Source of the DNA: a bacterium
Lineage (GTDB): Bacteria; Verrucomicrobiota; Verrucomicrobiia; Limisphaerales; UBA11358
Direction of reading: 5' to 3'
NCBI GenBank assembly: GCA_021780905.1
Contig: JAJXXW010000061.1
Span: forward strand, 1 to 64,000
Length of the DNA: 64,000 nt
The translations under genes and the position numbers were made by a program. The notes under the pieces are model-generated. The model had not been told where the DNA came from, did no database searches, and worked only from the letters and a program-made list of their open reading frames with translations. Position 1 is the first letter of the stretch, and the number at the start of each line of letters is the position of its first letter. Positions 57,301 through 64,000 of the stretch are shown here, piece by piece.

Positions 57301-59431
57301 GCAGTTGGAGGAACTGGAAAAAATCAAACGCGAACACGCCGACCCTGATAACCGGCGCTTGGTAAAGGAACTGGAAAAGGCAAAGAAACGGCTCGAAGCC
57401 AAACTTGAAGACTTGGCCGCCGGGCATAAAAAGGACAACACGCTGACCTTTGAAGAGCTTGGCGTGGACCGACTATTCGTGGACGAGGCGCATTATTTCA
57501 AAAACCTGTTCTACGTTTCCAAAATGACGCGCATCGCCGGTCTGCCGCAGACGGCGAGCGAACGGGCGTTTGATATGTTTCTCAAAGTCCGGCATATTCA
57601 GTCCGTCAACGGAGGTGGGGGTGTGGTTTTCGCCACGGGCACGCCCATTGCCAACAGCATGGCCGAGATGTTCACCATGCAGCGGTATCTTCAGCCGCAG
57701 GCATTGCAAAAACATAATCTACATCATTTTGACGGCTGGGCGGCCACGTTCGGCGAGCCGGTGACGGCAATGGAGCTTTCCCCGGACGGCGCGGGCTACC
57801 GGCTCAATACGCGCTTTGCCCGGTTCGTGAATGTGCCGGAGCTGATGCAGATTTTCCGGCAGACGGCGGACGTGCAGACCGCGCAGATGCTCAATCTCAA
57901 GCGCCCGAAGCTGGAAGGAGAAAAGCCGGCCATCCGTAATGCTCCCGCCTCCCCGGAATTAAAAGAATTTGTCGAGGGACTGGCCAGACGCGCCGAGGCG
58001 TTGAAACACGGACGGGTTGACCCGCGTGAAGACAACATGCTCAAAATCACGACGGAGGGCCGCAAAGCGGCGCTGGATTTGCGCCTGATGAAACCGGGCC
58101 TGCCGGACGACCCGCAGAGCAAGGTCAATCTCGCGGTGGAAAACATTCATCGCATTTGGGAATCAACCAAGGAAGGCCGTCTTGCCCAATTGGTATTCTG
58201 CGATTTGTCCACGCCGCAAGACCGGGGATTTTCCGTTTATCGGGACATGGCCGACAAATTGAAACGCCTGGGTGTCCCCGAAAACGAAATCGCCTTCATT
58301 CAGGATTACGATGCGGACAATGCAAAGCTCGCGCTGTTCCGCTCCGTGCGCGAGGGGAAAGTCCGCGTGCTTTTCGGCAGCACGCAGAAAATGGGTTCAG
58401 GAACGAACGTGCAGGAACGGCTGATTGCGTTGCATCATCTTGACGCACCTTGGCGGCCCGCCGACGTGGAGCAGCGCGAGGGACGCATCTTGCGGCAGGG
58501 CAACCGGAATGCCAGCGTGCAGATTTATCGCTACGTCACCGAAGGCAGCTTCGATGCCTATATGTGGCAGACGTTGGAAACCAAGGCCAAATTCATCGCG
58601 CAGGTGATGAGCGGTGACATGACGGTGCGCCGCCTCGAAGACATGGATTCCGCCGCACTGACCTACGCCGAGGTCAAAGCCATTGCTTCCGGCAATCCGC
58701 TCGTCATCGAAAAAGCCCAGGTGGACGCTGAATTGATCCGGCTCAACCGGCTGCGTTCCGCCCACGCCGAGGAGCAATACCGCATCCGCAGCAATCTGCG
58801 GCACGCGCGCGAGGAGGTCGAGAAGTGGACGGAGCGGCTGGCGAATTTACGGCAGGATTTGAAACTCCGGCAGGATACGTCCGGCGACCAGTTCTGCATC
58901 AAGGTGGACGGACAGGTCTTGGATAATCGCGGCGTGGCCGGGGAGTTGCTTCTGCGCCGGGCCGAGAAAATCAAATTCCGCCTCGGCGAGGACATCCGCA
59001 TTGGCACATTTGCCGGATTTGATTTGTTCATCCGCGCCGGTTTCAACAATACCGCCGAACTCGTCCTGCGCGGCCAGAACAGTTACAGCACCCGCGTCAC
59101 CGACACGGCGCTGGGCACGATTCGTTCCCTCGAATCCACCGCGCAGGGCTTCGAGGAACGCGCCGCGCGGCTGGAGGCTGACATCAAGGATTCGCAAAAG
59201 CGCGGGGTCGAACTGGAAGCCAAGGTGGGCGCGCCCTTTGAGAAGGAGGAACGGTATCACCACCTGGTCAAACGCCAGTCTGAAATTGAGGAAAAACTTG
59301 ATCTCACCAAGAACCAGGCACCCGCCCAAGCGGAGTCCGCTGCCGACGACGAGGTTGCAGAGGAAAATTCACAGCAACAAACCCAAACGAAAACAGCCGG
59401 GCAAAACCGAAGGGCTGCGGTCCATGTATGA
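54287..59431 (+). CDS. Giant adenine-specific DNA methylase / SNF2-like helicase (N12-class, COG4646-like)
   Basis: Up to 1714 residues counted from the only upstream in-frame ATG. Family similarity begins at about residue 115 (NCYRITDGDRLGEGGLKQKF, YVGWGAMPQVFD). The SAM-binding motif ILEPACGIGHF is near 235 and the catalytic motif near 302 is NVPF in place of NPPY. A helicase follows with VGAGKTFTMVA (about 905), DEAH in LFVDEAHYFKN (about 1063), FATGTPIANS (about 1118) and the helicase-C block REGRILRQGNRN (about 1400), and then a coiled coil. The first 110 residues overlap the better-coding 84-residue gene in another frame, so the true start is uncertain. Such proteins are common on conjugative elements and may modify or protect element DNA. 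Confidence 0.85.
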   Translation: MPKVDKTAKTALDNQLELFSLNRRYEHIDSIRTNGRETLARTLPQNGERVGGEGTVARDVAGSRGENEGRDARIDAAVQEAGLDTAAGPRPRLGNGARGIHPSAARSGIEDHSPKNLNCYRITDGDRLGEGGLKQKFQQNIKAVEILRLLDAEERPASSDEKAALVKYVGWGAMPQVFDVDSANWRKEQVQLSEILSDEEHRSARATTLNAHYTSPTVIRAMYQAAQRFGFQGGQILEPACGIGHFIGLVPEEMLRQSTITGVEIDPLTARIAKALYPDADIRAEPFEKGKLADESFDLAISNVPFGDYAVHDPRWNDYKFPIHDYFFAAALDKVRPGGLLMFITSHHTLDKMDSTLRELLGAKSEFLGAIRLPNTAFKKNAGTEVTTDIVMLRKLRAGEPPHGPAWKATVDFANERGEKFLINEYFATHPHMMLGTMRLARGMYRQGEPVLVPDDRDLGDALTQTVARLPQNIYQIETAAVAKKTFDPAIPAPEDIKPNAYCVHEDGRLCLNEDGVLRPLDDLPVETRSRIRRLIDVRNAVRVCLRSQLDGSDEEQVADARFQLNLVYDRFVARFGAVNAPVNQRAFFGDPDLPLLLSLENYNDETKMATKAAIFRERTIHHKQPVESAGTPKEALLVTLNEKGRVDLDHMAGLLARPAEEFLSDLKGMIFLNPQTKQWETEDQYLSGNVREKLVAADTASVNDHRFHENVEALKSVLPQDLPATEIDVRLGASWLPPSDVQQFAHELLGIPSGVEVGHIHALGSWHLTANWEAKGATANTTDWGTNRYTGLELIEETLNLKTPTVYDYVDKKPVVNAQATEAAREKQERIKERFAKWIWSDDGRRERLVRLYNDTFNHSRVRTFNGGHLTLPGASAAIELQLHQKAGVWRILQTDNTLLGHVVGAGKTFTMVASAMELKRLKLASKPMFTVPNHMLGQFSTELLMLYPGANILVAGKEDFESKNRKKLFSRIATGNWDAVIVTHSGFERIPLAQETQERFFKEQLEELEKIKREHADPDNRRLVKELEKAKKRLEAKLEDLAAGHKKDNTLTFEELGVDRLFVDEAHYFKNLFYVSKMTRIAGLPQTASERAFDMFLKVRHIQSVNGGGGVVFATGTPIANSMAEMFTMQRYLQPQALQKHNLHHFDGWAATFGEPVTAMELSPDGAGYRLNTRFARFVNVPELMQIFRQTADVQTAQMLNLKRPKLEGEKPAIRNAPASPELKEFVEGLARRAEALKHGRVDPREDNMLKITTEGRKAALDLRLMKPGLPDDPQSKVNLAVENIHRIWESTKEGRLAQLVFCDLSTPQDRGFSVYRDMADKLKRLGVPENEIAFIQDYDADNAKLALFRSVREGKVRVLFGSTQKMGSGTNVQERLIALHHLDAPWRPADVEQREGRILRQGNRNASVQIYRYVTEGSFDAYMWQTLETKAKFIAQVMSGDMTVRRLEDMDSAALTYAEVKAIASGNPLVIEKAQVDAELIRLNRLRSAHAEEQYRIRSNLRHAREEVEKWTERLANLRQDLKLRQDTSGDQFCIKVDGQVLDNRGVAGELLLRRAEKIKFRLGEDIRIGTFAGFDLFIRAGFNNTAELVLRGQNSYSTRVTDTALGTIRSLESTAQGFEERAARLEADIKDSQKRGVELEAKVGAPFEKEERYHHLVKRQSEIEEKLDLTKNQAPAQAESAADDEVAEENSQQQTQTKTAGQNRRAAVHV
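54360..54614 (+). CDS. Small conserved-looking helical protein nested in the methylase 5' region
   Basis: 84 residues: MNTLTQYGRMAEKHWREHCP, a helical middle (LHAMLLEAEEKTKDEMLELTQQF) and the end GLTPQQAHDRAWEMVREEYI-LLPPEAE. Third codon positions are overwhelmingly G or C in this frame and not in the overlapping methylase frame, which is why I regard this frame as the coding one here. It ends at 54614, exactly where methylase family similarity starts. It is probably a separate protein translated just before the methylase. I recognise the type but not a function. Confidence 0.7.
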   Translation: MNTLTQYGRMAEKHWREHCPKMVSALEAKGQLHAMLLEAEEKTKDEMLELTQQFRKQGLTPQQAHDRAWEMVREEYILLPPEAE

Positions 59432-59628
59432 ACGGTTTTAATCACAATTTGCCGGAATGCCAGACGCTTGATGTAAAAAGTAGTGCCATTGAATTGGGTG
59501 TCTGCGAAGAAACCGTGCGACGGCTGGTGCGGCGAAAGGTCTTGCCAAAGCTGCCGGGGTTGCGCCGAATTTTAATTCCGAAAGCCGAGCTTCAGCGATA
59601 TTTAGCTGCTCAAGGAAAATTTCAATGA
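59428..59628 (+). CDS. Excisionase-like HTH protein
   Basis: 66 residues. A MerR/HTH_17-like fold: TLDVKSSAIELGVCEETVRRLVRRKVLPKLPG-, then RRILIPKAELQRYLAAQ. This is the form of many recombination directionality factors. It overlaps the methylase stop by four bases and lies only 330 bp from the right attachment core, which fits a role in excision with the integrase at the other end. Confidence 0.7.
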   Translation: MNGFNHNLPECQTLDVKSSAIELGVCEETVRRLVRRKVLPKLPGLRRILIPKAELQRYLAAQGKFQ

Positions 59629-59690
59629 ATCAGTTTTTTAGTTCTGCTATTGAAAATCTCCGTTGCTTCTGAAATTCTATTTCCCCTAGT

Positions 59691-59766
59691 GGGCCTGTAG
59701 CTCAATGGTTAGAGCAGAGCACTCATAATGCTTCGGCTCCCGGTTCGAGTCCGGGCAGGCCCACCA
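59691..59766 (+). tRNA. Complete tRNA with CAT anticodon (Met or Ile2), carried by the element
   Basis: 76 nt including the encoded CCA. Acceptor GGGCCTG/CAGGCCC, D stem GCTC/GAGC, anticodon stem GAGCA/TGCTT around the loop CTCATAA, and T stem CCCGG/CCGGG with TTCGAGT are all complete. Anticodon CAT means elongator Met or, with lysidine, Ile2; I cannot decide from this alone. Compared with the host tRNA rebuilt from 59955-59994 and 7891-7935 it differs at only two positions, both in the variable loop. It lies inside the attachment cores and in the opposite orientation to the broken host gene. Confidence 0.95.
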
Positions 59767-59870
59767 TTCCAAAAATTTTCACACGGGTTGACGGAGAAGA
59801 AAAATTCTGCTTTAATCTCTTGGGCGCGCGCCTTGTCGCCGCTCTGGACGATGACTGCTTCAAAACTCAT

Positions 59871-59897
59871 AAAAAGTGGCCAAGAAGTGGCCAAGAA
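59871..59897 (+). repeat. Putative right integrase arm sites, two tandem 11-mers
   Basis: Identical over 27 bp to 8061-8087 (two tandem AAGTGGCCAAG). It lies 57 bp from the right core. An inverted half-copy (TTGCCACTTCC) follows at about 59901-59911. Confidence 0.7.
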
Positions 59898-59947
59898 TTT
59901 TTGCCACTTCCAGAAGTGCCTGTAAATACGGAACGGAACGGGGCTTG

Positions 59948-59963
59948 ACCAAAACATTATGAG
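59948..59963 (+). other. Right attachment site (attR core)
   Basis: ACCAAAACATTATGAG, 15 of 16 identical to 7920-7935, with the 9-bp core CATTATGAG at 59955-59963. The tRNA half begins exactly within it. Confidence 0.8.
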
Positions 59964-59994
59964 TGCTCTGCTCTAACCATTGAGCTACAGGCCC
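59955..59994 (-). pseudogene. 5' half of the disrupted host tRNA, right junction
   Basis: On the minus strand: acceptor 5' strand, complete D arm, 5' anticodon strand and anticodon loop of the CAT tRNA, ending at the core. The 40 bases are a perfect inverted copy of the first 40 bases of the intact tRNA at 59691-59730. Any host promoter would lie to its right and now reads into the element. Confidence 0.9.
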
Positions 59995-60072
59995 GAGCTT
60001 TGTTATCAAAATGATTCTTCTGTTAAAATGATTCCAGTTTGACTTTGTGCCACTGTGAGGGTTTGCAACTCC

Positions 60073-60270
60073 ATGAAACGGGTTGCAACGTTAGTCGAGT
60101 CAAATTTGAATCTTTTTACCTTGCGAGCAGCAACCTACTCGAAGGTCTTTGATGAACGCAAGCGAAGAATTCGCGACTTATGGTAGCGCAACGACTGGTT
60201 CTACGCACGCGAGAACGTCGTGGATGCCAACACAGTCCACAAGTCGACCCGGCGTGTAAGGTTGCTGGCG
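60073..60270 (+). pseudogene. Broken tyrosine-recombinase N terminus
   Basis: An in-frame reading from the ATG at 60073 gives LRAATYSKVFDERKRRIRDLW, a TAG at 60184, then RNDWFYARENVVDANT. This matches the N-terminal KVFDxRKRxIRGLWxRNGxxYA region of integrases I associate with Verrucomicrobia. The reading frame fades out near 60270, where transposase-like sequence begins. It is probably a relic of an earlier integration beside the same tRNA. Confidence 0.55.
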
Positions 60271-60420
60271 CTAGTCAGCACGGCGCTGATCGGGAAATCG
60301 CCGCCCACGGCGTCCGAATGCAGTTTGTAACCGATCCAGCTTTCCTGATATCCTTGGCTGTTGCGCTTGAACCCCTCGTCACAATGGACGGGCAAGTCCG
60401 CCAGATTTCCACCAGGTGCG
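60260..60420 (-). pseudogene. Transposase fragment (IS1182/IS5-like)
   Basis: The minus-strand reading DEGFKRNSQGYQESWIGYK and on to GDFPISAVLTSAS resembles the central DDE-transposase segment KRNSKGYxxSWIGYKLHxDxADGxIPISAxLTSAS. No start, end or terminal repeats are found nearby. The rest of 60270-60660 is noncoding debris as far as I can see. Confidence 0.5.
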
Positions 60421-60661
60421 CGTCGGCTGAAGTTCCAGACGTTTGGGCGGCGTGGGCGGGCGGACTTCGCCGCGTTTGGGGCGGCCGCGTTGACGCGGGG
60501 CGGCCGGAGCGGCCGGCGCCGGTTTTGCAAAGCCCCAATGCCAACAAAATCAACCGCAGCACGCCTGGAATCAATCCCCCCTTGAGGAGTTTTCCCTTCG
60601 ACTGCGCCTCAACCCAAAGCCATTGGTGGCCAGACCCCAACTTCCCGGAAGAACCCTAAAT

Positions 60662-61309
60662 TTAAACCATTCTAACCAGTTCGCCGGTCTCGTAACGCAC
60701 CTTGGCCAGGCCGGCGTATTTGTCTCCCGCGGCGCGATAGCCGAGCGCGCAGGCCACGGCGGTTTTGTATCCCGTGCCGTCGAGCTTCAAGATCCGATCG
60801 TATTCCGCCGGTGCCAGACCCTCCATCGGGCAGGCATCCACGCCCAGCAGCGCGGCGGCGGTCATCAAATTGCCGAGGGCGATGTAACACTGCCGCGCCG
60901 CCCATTCGTGGGCGATTTTGCCGCGCGGACCATTCACCACATCGCCGAGCATCATGTCGCGATAAAAATTCAGCGATTCCGCCGGCACACCGCGCACCGC
61001 GCTGATGCGGGCGATCAATTTCGTGACATCCGCCGCCTGCATTTCCGTCCGGGCTGTGAACACGACGTAGTGCGAGCAGTCCACGACCTGCTTCTGGTTC
61101 CACGAATGCGGCAGCAGCGCCGCGCGCGAGGCCGGATCCTGCACGATGAGGAACCGATACGGCTGCAGGCCGTAGCTTGTCGGCGTGAGCACGAGGGTTT
61201 GTTCCAGCGCGGCCCAGAGGCCGGCGGGGATTTTTTTGGTGGCGTCAAAAACCTTGGTGGCGTAGCGCCAATGCAGGGCGTCGAGAAGTTCTTTGGCTTG
61301 GCTCATCAT
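60662..61309 (-). CDS. Nitroreductase-family NAD(P)H oxidoreductase (NfsB-like)
   Basis: 215 residues. FMN-dependent dimeric enzyme family. Typical blocks are WRYATKVFDATKKIP, TPTSYGLQPYRFLIVQDP, AARQCYIALGNLMTAAALLGVDACPMEG and CALGYRAAGDKYAGLAKVRY. The length fits the family. Substrates of these enzymes (nitroaromatics, quinones, flavins) cannot be predicted here. A stand-alone host gene. Confidence 0.9.
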   Translation of the reverse strand: MMSQAKELLDALHWRYATKVFDATKKIPAGLWAALEQTLVLTPTSYGLQPYRFLIVQDPASRAALLPHSWNQKQVVDCSHYVVFTARTEMQAADVTKLIARISAVRGVPAESLNFYRDMMLGDVVNGPRGKIAHEWAARQCYIALGNLMTAAALLGVDACPMEGLAPAEYDRILKLDGTGYKTAVACALGYRAAGDKYAGLAKVRYETGELVRMV

Positions 61310-61457
61310 TTTAATGTCCGCGTAAAATTACACAGTCCTCCGCAAATGCAAATATTTCTTCGCGCCAAGTTTTCGTGCAGGCCAAAGAGCTTTCAATTTT
61401 CGCCCGGTTTTATAATTGCTTCGGCGATTCAGCGGATTTAGGCTGCGCCCCAGACTT

Positions 61458-62078
61458 ATGAAAAAATTTGCCATCGGATGCGGAGTGCTCGTCGTGCTGG
61501 CCATTGCCGGGTTGCTGGTCATCGCCATCGCCGGCGGCAGCTACAACCATCTGGTCAAACTGCAGCAGGGCGTCAACAGCCAGTGGGCGCAGGTGCAAAA
61601 CGTCTATCAGCGCCGCGCTGATTTGATTCCCAATCTCGTCGCCACGGTTTCCGGCGCCGCGAACTTTGAAAAATCCACGCTCACGGAAATCACCGCCGCC
61701 CGCGCCTCGGTCGGCCAGATGAAAATTGACGCGAACAACGCGCCTGCCACCGCCGACCAGATTGCGGCCTTTGAGAAGGCGCAGGGGTCCCTGTCCTCCG
61801 CGCTATCGCGGCTCTTGGTTGTGTCGGAACGTTATCCCGACCTGAAGGCCAGCGCGAACTTCCGCGATTTGCAGGCGCAGTTGGAAGGCACGGAAAACCG
61901 CATCAGCGTCGAACGCGGCAATTTCAACAGCGCCGTCCAAAACTACAACACCGCCATCAAATCGTTTCCCGCCGTATTTTACGCCGCCATGTTTGGCTTT
62001 GTTGAAAAACCCTATTTCACGGCCACAACCGGCGCGGACAAGCCGCCGCAGGTGCAGTTCGATTTCAACAAAAAATGA
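61458..62078 (+). CDS. lemA: LemA family protein
   Basis: 206 residues, starting MKKFAIGCGVLVVLAIAGLL. One N-terminal membrane helix, then the family signature YNHLVKLQQGVNSQWAQVQNVYQRRADLIPNLVATV, LSRLLVVSERYPDLKAS, FRDLQAQLEGTENRI and YNTAIKSFPAVFYA. LemA proteins are membrane-anchored helical bundles of uncertain role. Its stop overlaps the next gene as ATGA, and the pairing with TPM-domain proteins is widespread. Confidence 0.93.
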   Translation: MKKFAIGCGVLVVLAIAGLLVIAIAGGSYNHLVKLQQGVNSQWAQVQNVYQRRADLIPNLVATVSGAANFEKSTLTEITAARASVGQMKIDANNAPATADQIAAFEKAQGSLSSALSRLLVVSERYPDLKASANFRDLQAQLEGTENRISVERGNFNSAVQNYNTAIKSFPAVFYAAMFGFVEKPYFTATTGADKPPQVQFDFNKK

Positions 62079-62827
62079 ACTCCACCCGCGTGAAAAAATT
62101 CTTCCTCGCCATTGTCTGCGGTCTGTTTTGCCTGACCGCGTTGGCCGCGGAGGTGATGCCGCCCGCACCGGCACAATATTTCAACGACTACGCCCACGTG
62201 GTTTCCGCCGCGACCGCCGCGAAGCTCAACCAGCAACTGGAACAGTTTGAACGCGATTCGTCGTGCCAGGTGGTCGTCGCCGTCTTTCCGAAAATGCCGA
62301 GCGATTCCTCGATTGAGGATTACACCGTGCGCCTTTTCAATTCGTGGAAGATCGGCCAGAAGGACAAGAACAACGGCGCGGTGCTGTTTGTCTTCGTCCA
62401 GGATCACAAAATGTTCCTAAACACGGGCTACGGTCTCGAAGGCGCACTGCCGGACGCGCTCTGCAAACGCATCATCGCCGATGAAATCACGCCGTCGTTC
62501 AAGGCCGGAAATTTTGACGCCGGCCTGACCGCCGGTGTGAATGCGATTCTCGCCGCCACCAAAGGCGAATACAAGGGCAGTGGGCAAACTGTCACAGAAT
62601 CCAACAACTCGCCTCAAACCGGAAATAGACCCTATGCGGATCTGGCACCGGCCATTATCTTCATGGCAATCTTCTTTATTATTACGTTACTCGGAGTTTT
62701 TGGCCGGCGCGGCGGTTTTGTTTACACTGGTGTCGGTAGTTTTAACAGTGGCAATAGTTGGTCTGGCGGCGGATTTTCCGGCGGTGGCGGCAGCAGCGGC
62801 GGCGGCGGGGCCGGGGGAAGCTGGTGA
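62075..62827 (+). CDS. TPM-domain protein (YgcG-like)
   Basis: 250 residues. A signal peptide (LAIVCGLFCLTALAAEV), a TPM domain (YFNDYAHVVSAATAAKLNQQLEQFER, CQVVVAVFPKMP, VRLFNSWKIGQKDKNNGAVLFV, GYGLEGALPDALCKRII), one membrane helix (APAIIFMAIFFIITLLGVF) and a Gly/Ser-rich end (GGGFSGGGGSSGGGGAGG). This is the standard YgcG form, and it follows LemA as usual. Confidence 0.92.
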   Translation: MNSTRVKKFFLAIVCGLFCLTALAAEVMPPAPAQYFNDYAHVVSAATAAKLNQQLEQFERDSSCQVVVAVFPKMPSDSSIEDYTVRLFNSWKIGQKDKNNGAVLFVFVQDHKMFLNTGYGLEGALPDALCKRIIADEITPSFKAGNFDAGLTAGVNAILAATKGEYKGSGQTVTESNNSPQTGNRPYADLAPAIIFMAIFFIITLLGVFGRRGGFVYTGVGSFNSGNSWSGGGFSGGGGSSGGGGAGGSW

Positions 62828-62828
62828 T

Positions 62829-63263
62829 ATGAAACATCGCGATTTTCTCAAGCAACTTCAGCATGACGACATCGTTGCCGCCATCCAAAGCGCCGAGCAG
62901 AAAACCTCCGGCGAAATCCGCGTCTTCATCAGCCGCAAAAACCTGGACGACGCCGTCGCCACGGCGCAAACGCAGTTTGACCGGTTGGGCATGACGAAAA
63001 CCAAACACCGCAACGGCGTCTTGATTTTTGTCGCGCCGCGCGCCCGCCAGTTTGCCGTCATCGGCGACGTGGCTGTGCATCAGAAATGCGGCGATGTCTT
63101 CTGGCAAGCGCTCGCCACCGAAATGACCGGCCACTTCAAAAACGGCGAATTCACGGCCGGCATCATCCACGGCATTGCCAAAGCCGGCGAACTGCTCGCC
63201 GCGCATTTTCCGCCCCAGGCGGGCGCGGGCAACGAACTGCCCGACCAGGTCGAGCACGACTGA
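62829..63263 (+). CDS. TPM-domain protein, cytoplasmic type
   Basis: 144 residues, no signal or membrane segment. TPM/TLP18.3-type blocks: DIVAAIQSAEQKTSGEIRVFIS, RNGVLIFVAPRARQFAVIGD and FKNGEFTAGIIHGIAKAGELL. It starts one base after the YgcG-like gene, completing a LemA-TPM-TPM operon. Confidence 0.88.
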   Translation: MKHRDFLKQLQHDDIVAAIQSAEQKTSGEIRVFISRKNLDDAVATAQTQFDRLGMTKTKHRNGVLIFVAPRARQFAVIGDVAVHQKCGDVFWQALATEMTGHFKNGEFTAGIIHGIAKAGELLAAHFPPQAGAGNELPDQVEHD

Positions 63264-63294
63264 TTTTTTTCGCCCCCTTCAAATGCGGTTTTCA

Positions 63295-63480
63295 TAATTC
63301 CGGCCACAGTGGCGCGCGGCGGCGGGGCGGGCATCGTCGGCGCGGCCCACGATGGTGCGGTGTTGTGCCACACCCTAGCCGGCAAGCGGCTCTGGCTGGC
63401 TGAAACTGGCGGCAATTTCCTTTTCGATCTGTGCGTGGCAGATTTCCATGGCGACGGGCGAACGAGACGCTGTTCGCCGC
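63295..63480 (+). pseudogene. Decayed fragment of a beta-propeller/FG-GAP-like repeat protein
   Basis: One frame reads IVGAAHDGAVLCHTLAGKRLWLAETGG, then NFLFDLCVADFHGDGR, which resembles one blade of a VCBS/FG-GAP or PQQ-type propeller (GxxDGxVYxL...DxDGDGR). There is no start and no continuation. The 305-bp gap between the TPM gene and 63569 holds nothing else I can name. Confidence 0.3.
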
Positions 63481-63568
63481 CGCCGTTAAAAAGCACTCAT
63501 TTCCACACGGCAACTATTTCCCATTTCTTGCATTTGCCATTGGCCCTCTGCCGGCGCAAACTGCGGGG

Positions 63569-64000
63569 ATGAATCCAAGGTCGGGACTTCGCGTTCGCCG
63601 GGCCACGGTGGACGACCTGCCCGCGCTGAAAGCGCTCTGGGTCGCCGCGCGCCTGCCGGCGGATGAACTCGAAGCCCGGCTCACGGAATTTCAGGTCGTC
63701 GAGGTGGACGACCGTTTCGCCGGGGCGCTGGGCCTGCAAATCGCCGGCCAGCACGCACGGCTGCACAGCGAGGATTACGCGGATTTTTCCGTGGCCGATG
63801 CCGCGCGGGAATTATTCTGGGATCGCCTCCAAAAACTTGCCGCCAACCACGGCGTTTTCCGCCTGTGGACCCAGGAAACCTCGCCGTTCTGGACGCGCTG
63901 GGGCTTGCAGCCGGCCAGTGCGGAAAATCTTGAACGGCTGCCGGACGCGTGGAAAAACCTGGAAGGCCGGTGGCTCACGCTGGAATTGAAAAACGCGGAT
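63569..64000 (+). CDS. GNAT-like N-acetyltransferase, partial at the window end
   Basis: The first 144 residues are visible and the frame is open at the window edge. MNPRSGLRVRRATVDDLPAL is a typical GNAT beginning, followed by LWVAARLPADELEARLTEFQVVEVDDRFAGALGLQIAG (strands 2-4). The acetyl-CoA-binding loop is not clearly of the Q/RxxGxG/A form, and the later part (LWTQETSPFWTRWGLQPA) suits an acetyltransferase C-terminal half. Substrate unknown. Confidence 0.6.
   Translation, partial: MNPRSGLRVRRATVDDLPALKALWVAARLPADELEARLTEFQVVEVDDRFAGALGLQIAGQHARLHSEDYADFSVADAARELFWDRLQKLAANHGVFRLWTQETSPFWTRWGLQPASAENLERLPDAWKNLEGRWLTLELKNAD

Larger units (their letters stand above)
7927..59963. mobile_element. 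Integrative conjugative element of about 52 kb
   Basis: The boundaries are the two CATTATGAG cores that separate the halves of one tRNA gene. The content is that of a self-transmissible element: tyrosine integrase at the left end, excisionase-like protein at the right end, MobF relaxase/helicase, VirD4-like coupling protein, ParA/TraL-like ATPase, a VirB/Trb-type secretion operon, several XRE regulators, and a methylase/helicase of a kind common on plasmids and conjugative elements. Nearly all of the transfer genes look intact. Cargo includes an NAD-themed cluster, a giant Rhs protein and PEP-CTERM, MORN and DUF11 proteins. It carries its own copy of the tRNA it interrupts. Confidence 0.88.

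Noticed and set aside
1-64000. CRISPR arrays and rRNA genes
   Set aside because: No regularly spaced repeats with unique spacers were seen; the two tandem arrays at 2.2-2.6 kb have no spacers. No rRNA-like sequence was noticed.

Overview
The window looks like a chromosomal segment of a GC-rich, free-living bacterium, most probably a member of the Verrucomicrobiota. The pointers are exported proteins with poor Shine-Dalgarno sequences, a PEP-CTERM tail, a giant Rhs protein fused to a glycine-rich beta-helix, a degenerate 21-bp GC-rich minisatellite, and short hypothetical proteins of a style I associate with Pedosphaera-like genomes. The phylum is an inference; there is no rRNA gene here to settle it.

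Left flank (1-7.85 kb): two minus-strand hypothetical genes, one of them exported, then two tandem-repeat tracts (21-bp units at 2204-2455, 14-bp units at 2508-2600). A sulfate-assimilation operon follows, cysI-cysH-(four-helix-bundle gene)-cysD-cysN, behind a good sigma70-type promoter. The four-helix-bundle (S23/IVP family) gene is wedged between cysH and cysD and is bounded by a perfect 16-bp inverted repeat.

Integrated element (about 7.93-59.96 kb, 52 kb): an integrative conjugative element inserted in the anticodon loop of a CAT-anticodon tRNA gene. The 3' half of that tRNA lies at 7891-7935 and the 5' half at 59955-59994, both on the minus strand, and both carry the core CATTATGAG. A complete second copy of the tRNA (59691-59766, plus strand) sits just inside the right end, so the element appears to replace the tRNA it destroys. 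The tyrosine integrase is at the left end and an excisionase-like HTH protein at the right. Identical 27-bp tandem motifs near both ends look like integrase arm sites.

Inside the element, 9.6-14.5 kb holds a zinc-ribbon membrane protein, a PUR-like nucleic-acid-binding protein and a minus-strand set of ADP-ribosylglycohydrolase, SPFH protein and NAD-kinase-like protein. From 14.4 to 21 kb lie a MobF relaxase/helicase, a ParA/TraL-like ATPase and a VirD4-like coupling protein. From 21 to 24 kb there are five small XRE regulators and a receiver protein, with palindromes beside several of them. From 24.1 to 40 kb comes exported cargo: a 3615-residue Rhs protein with possible immunity genes, a DUF11 protein, a MORN protein and a PEP-CTERM protein. 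From 41.2 to 53.6 kb there is a Clp-like AAA+ protein and a VirB/Trb-type type IV secretion operon with an embedded PAPS-reductase-like gene. A 1.7-kb-codon methylase/helicase closes the element. A palindrome shared between the relaxase promoter region and the secretion-operon promoter region suggests that both halves of the transfer machinery answer to one regulator.

Right flank (60-64 kb): a broken integrase and a transposase scrap next to the split tRNA, then a nitroreductase, a LemA-TPM-TPM operon, a decayed repeat-protein fragment and the start of an acetyltransferase-like gene that runs off the end.
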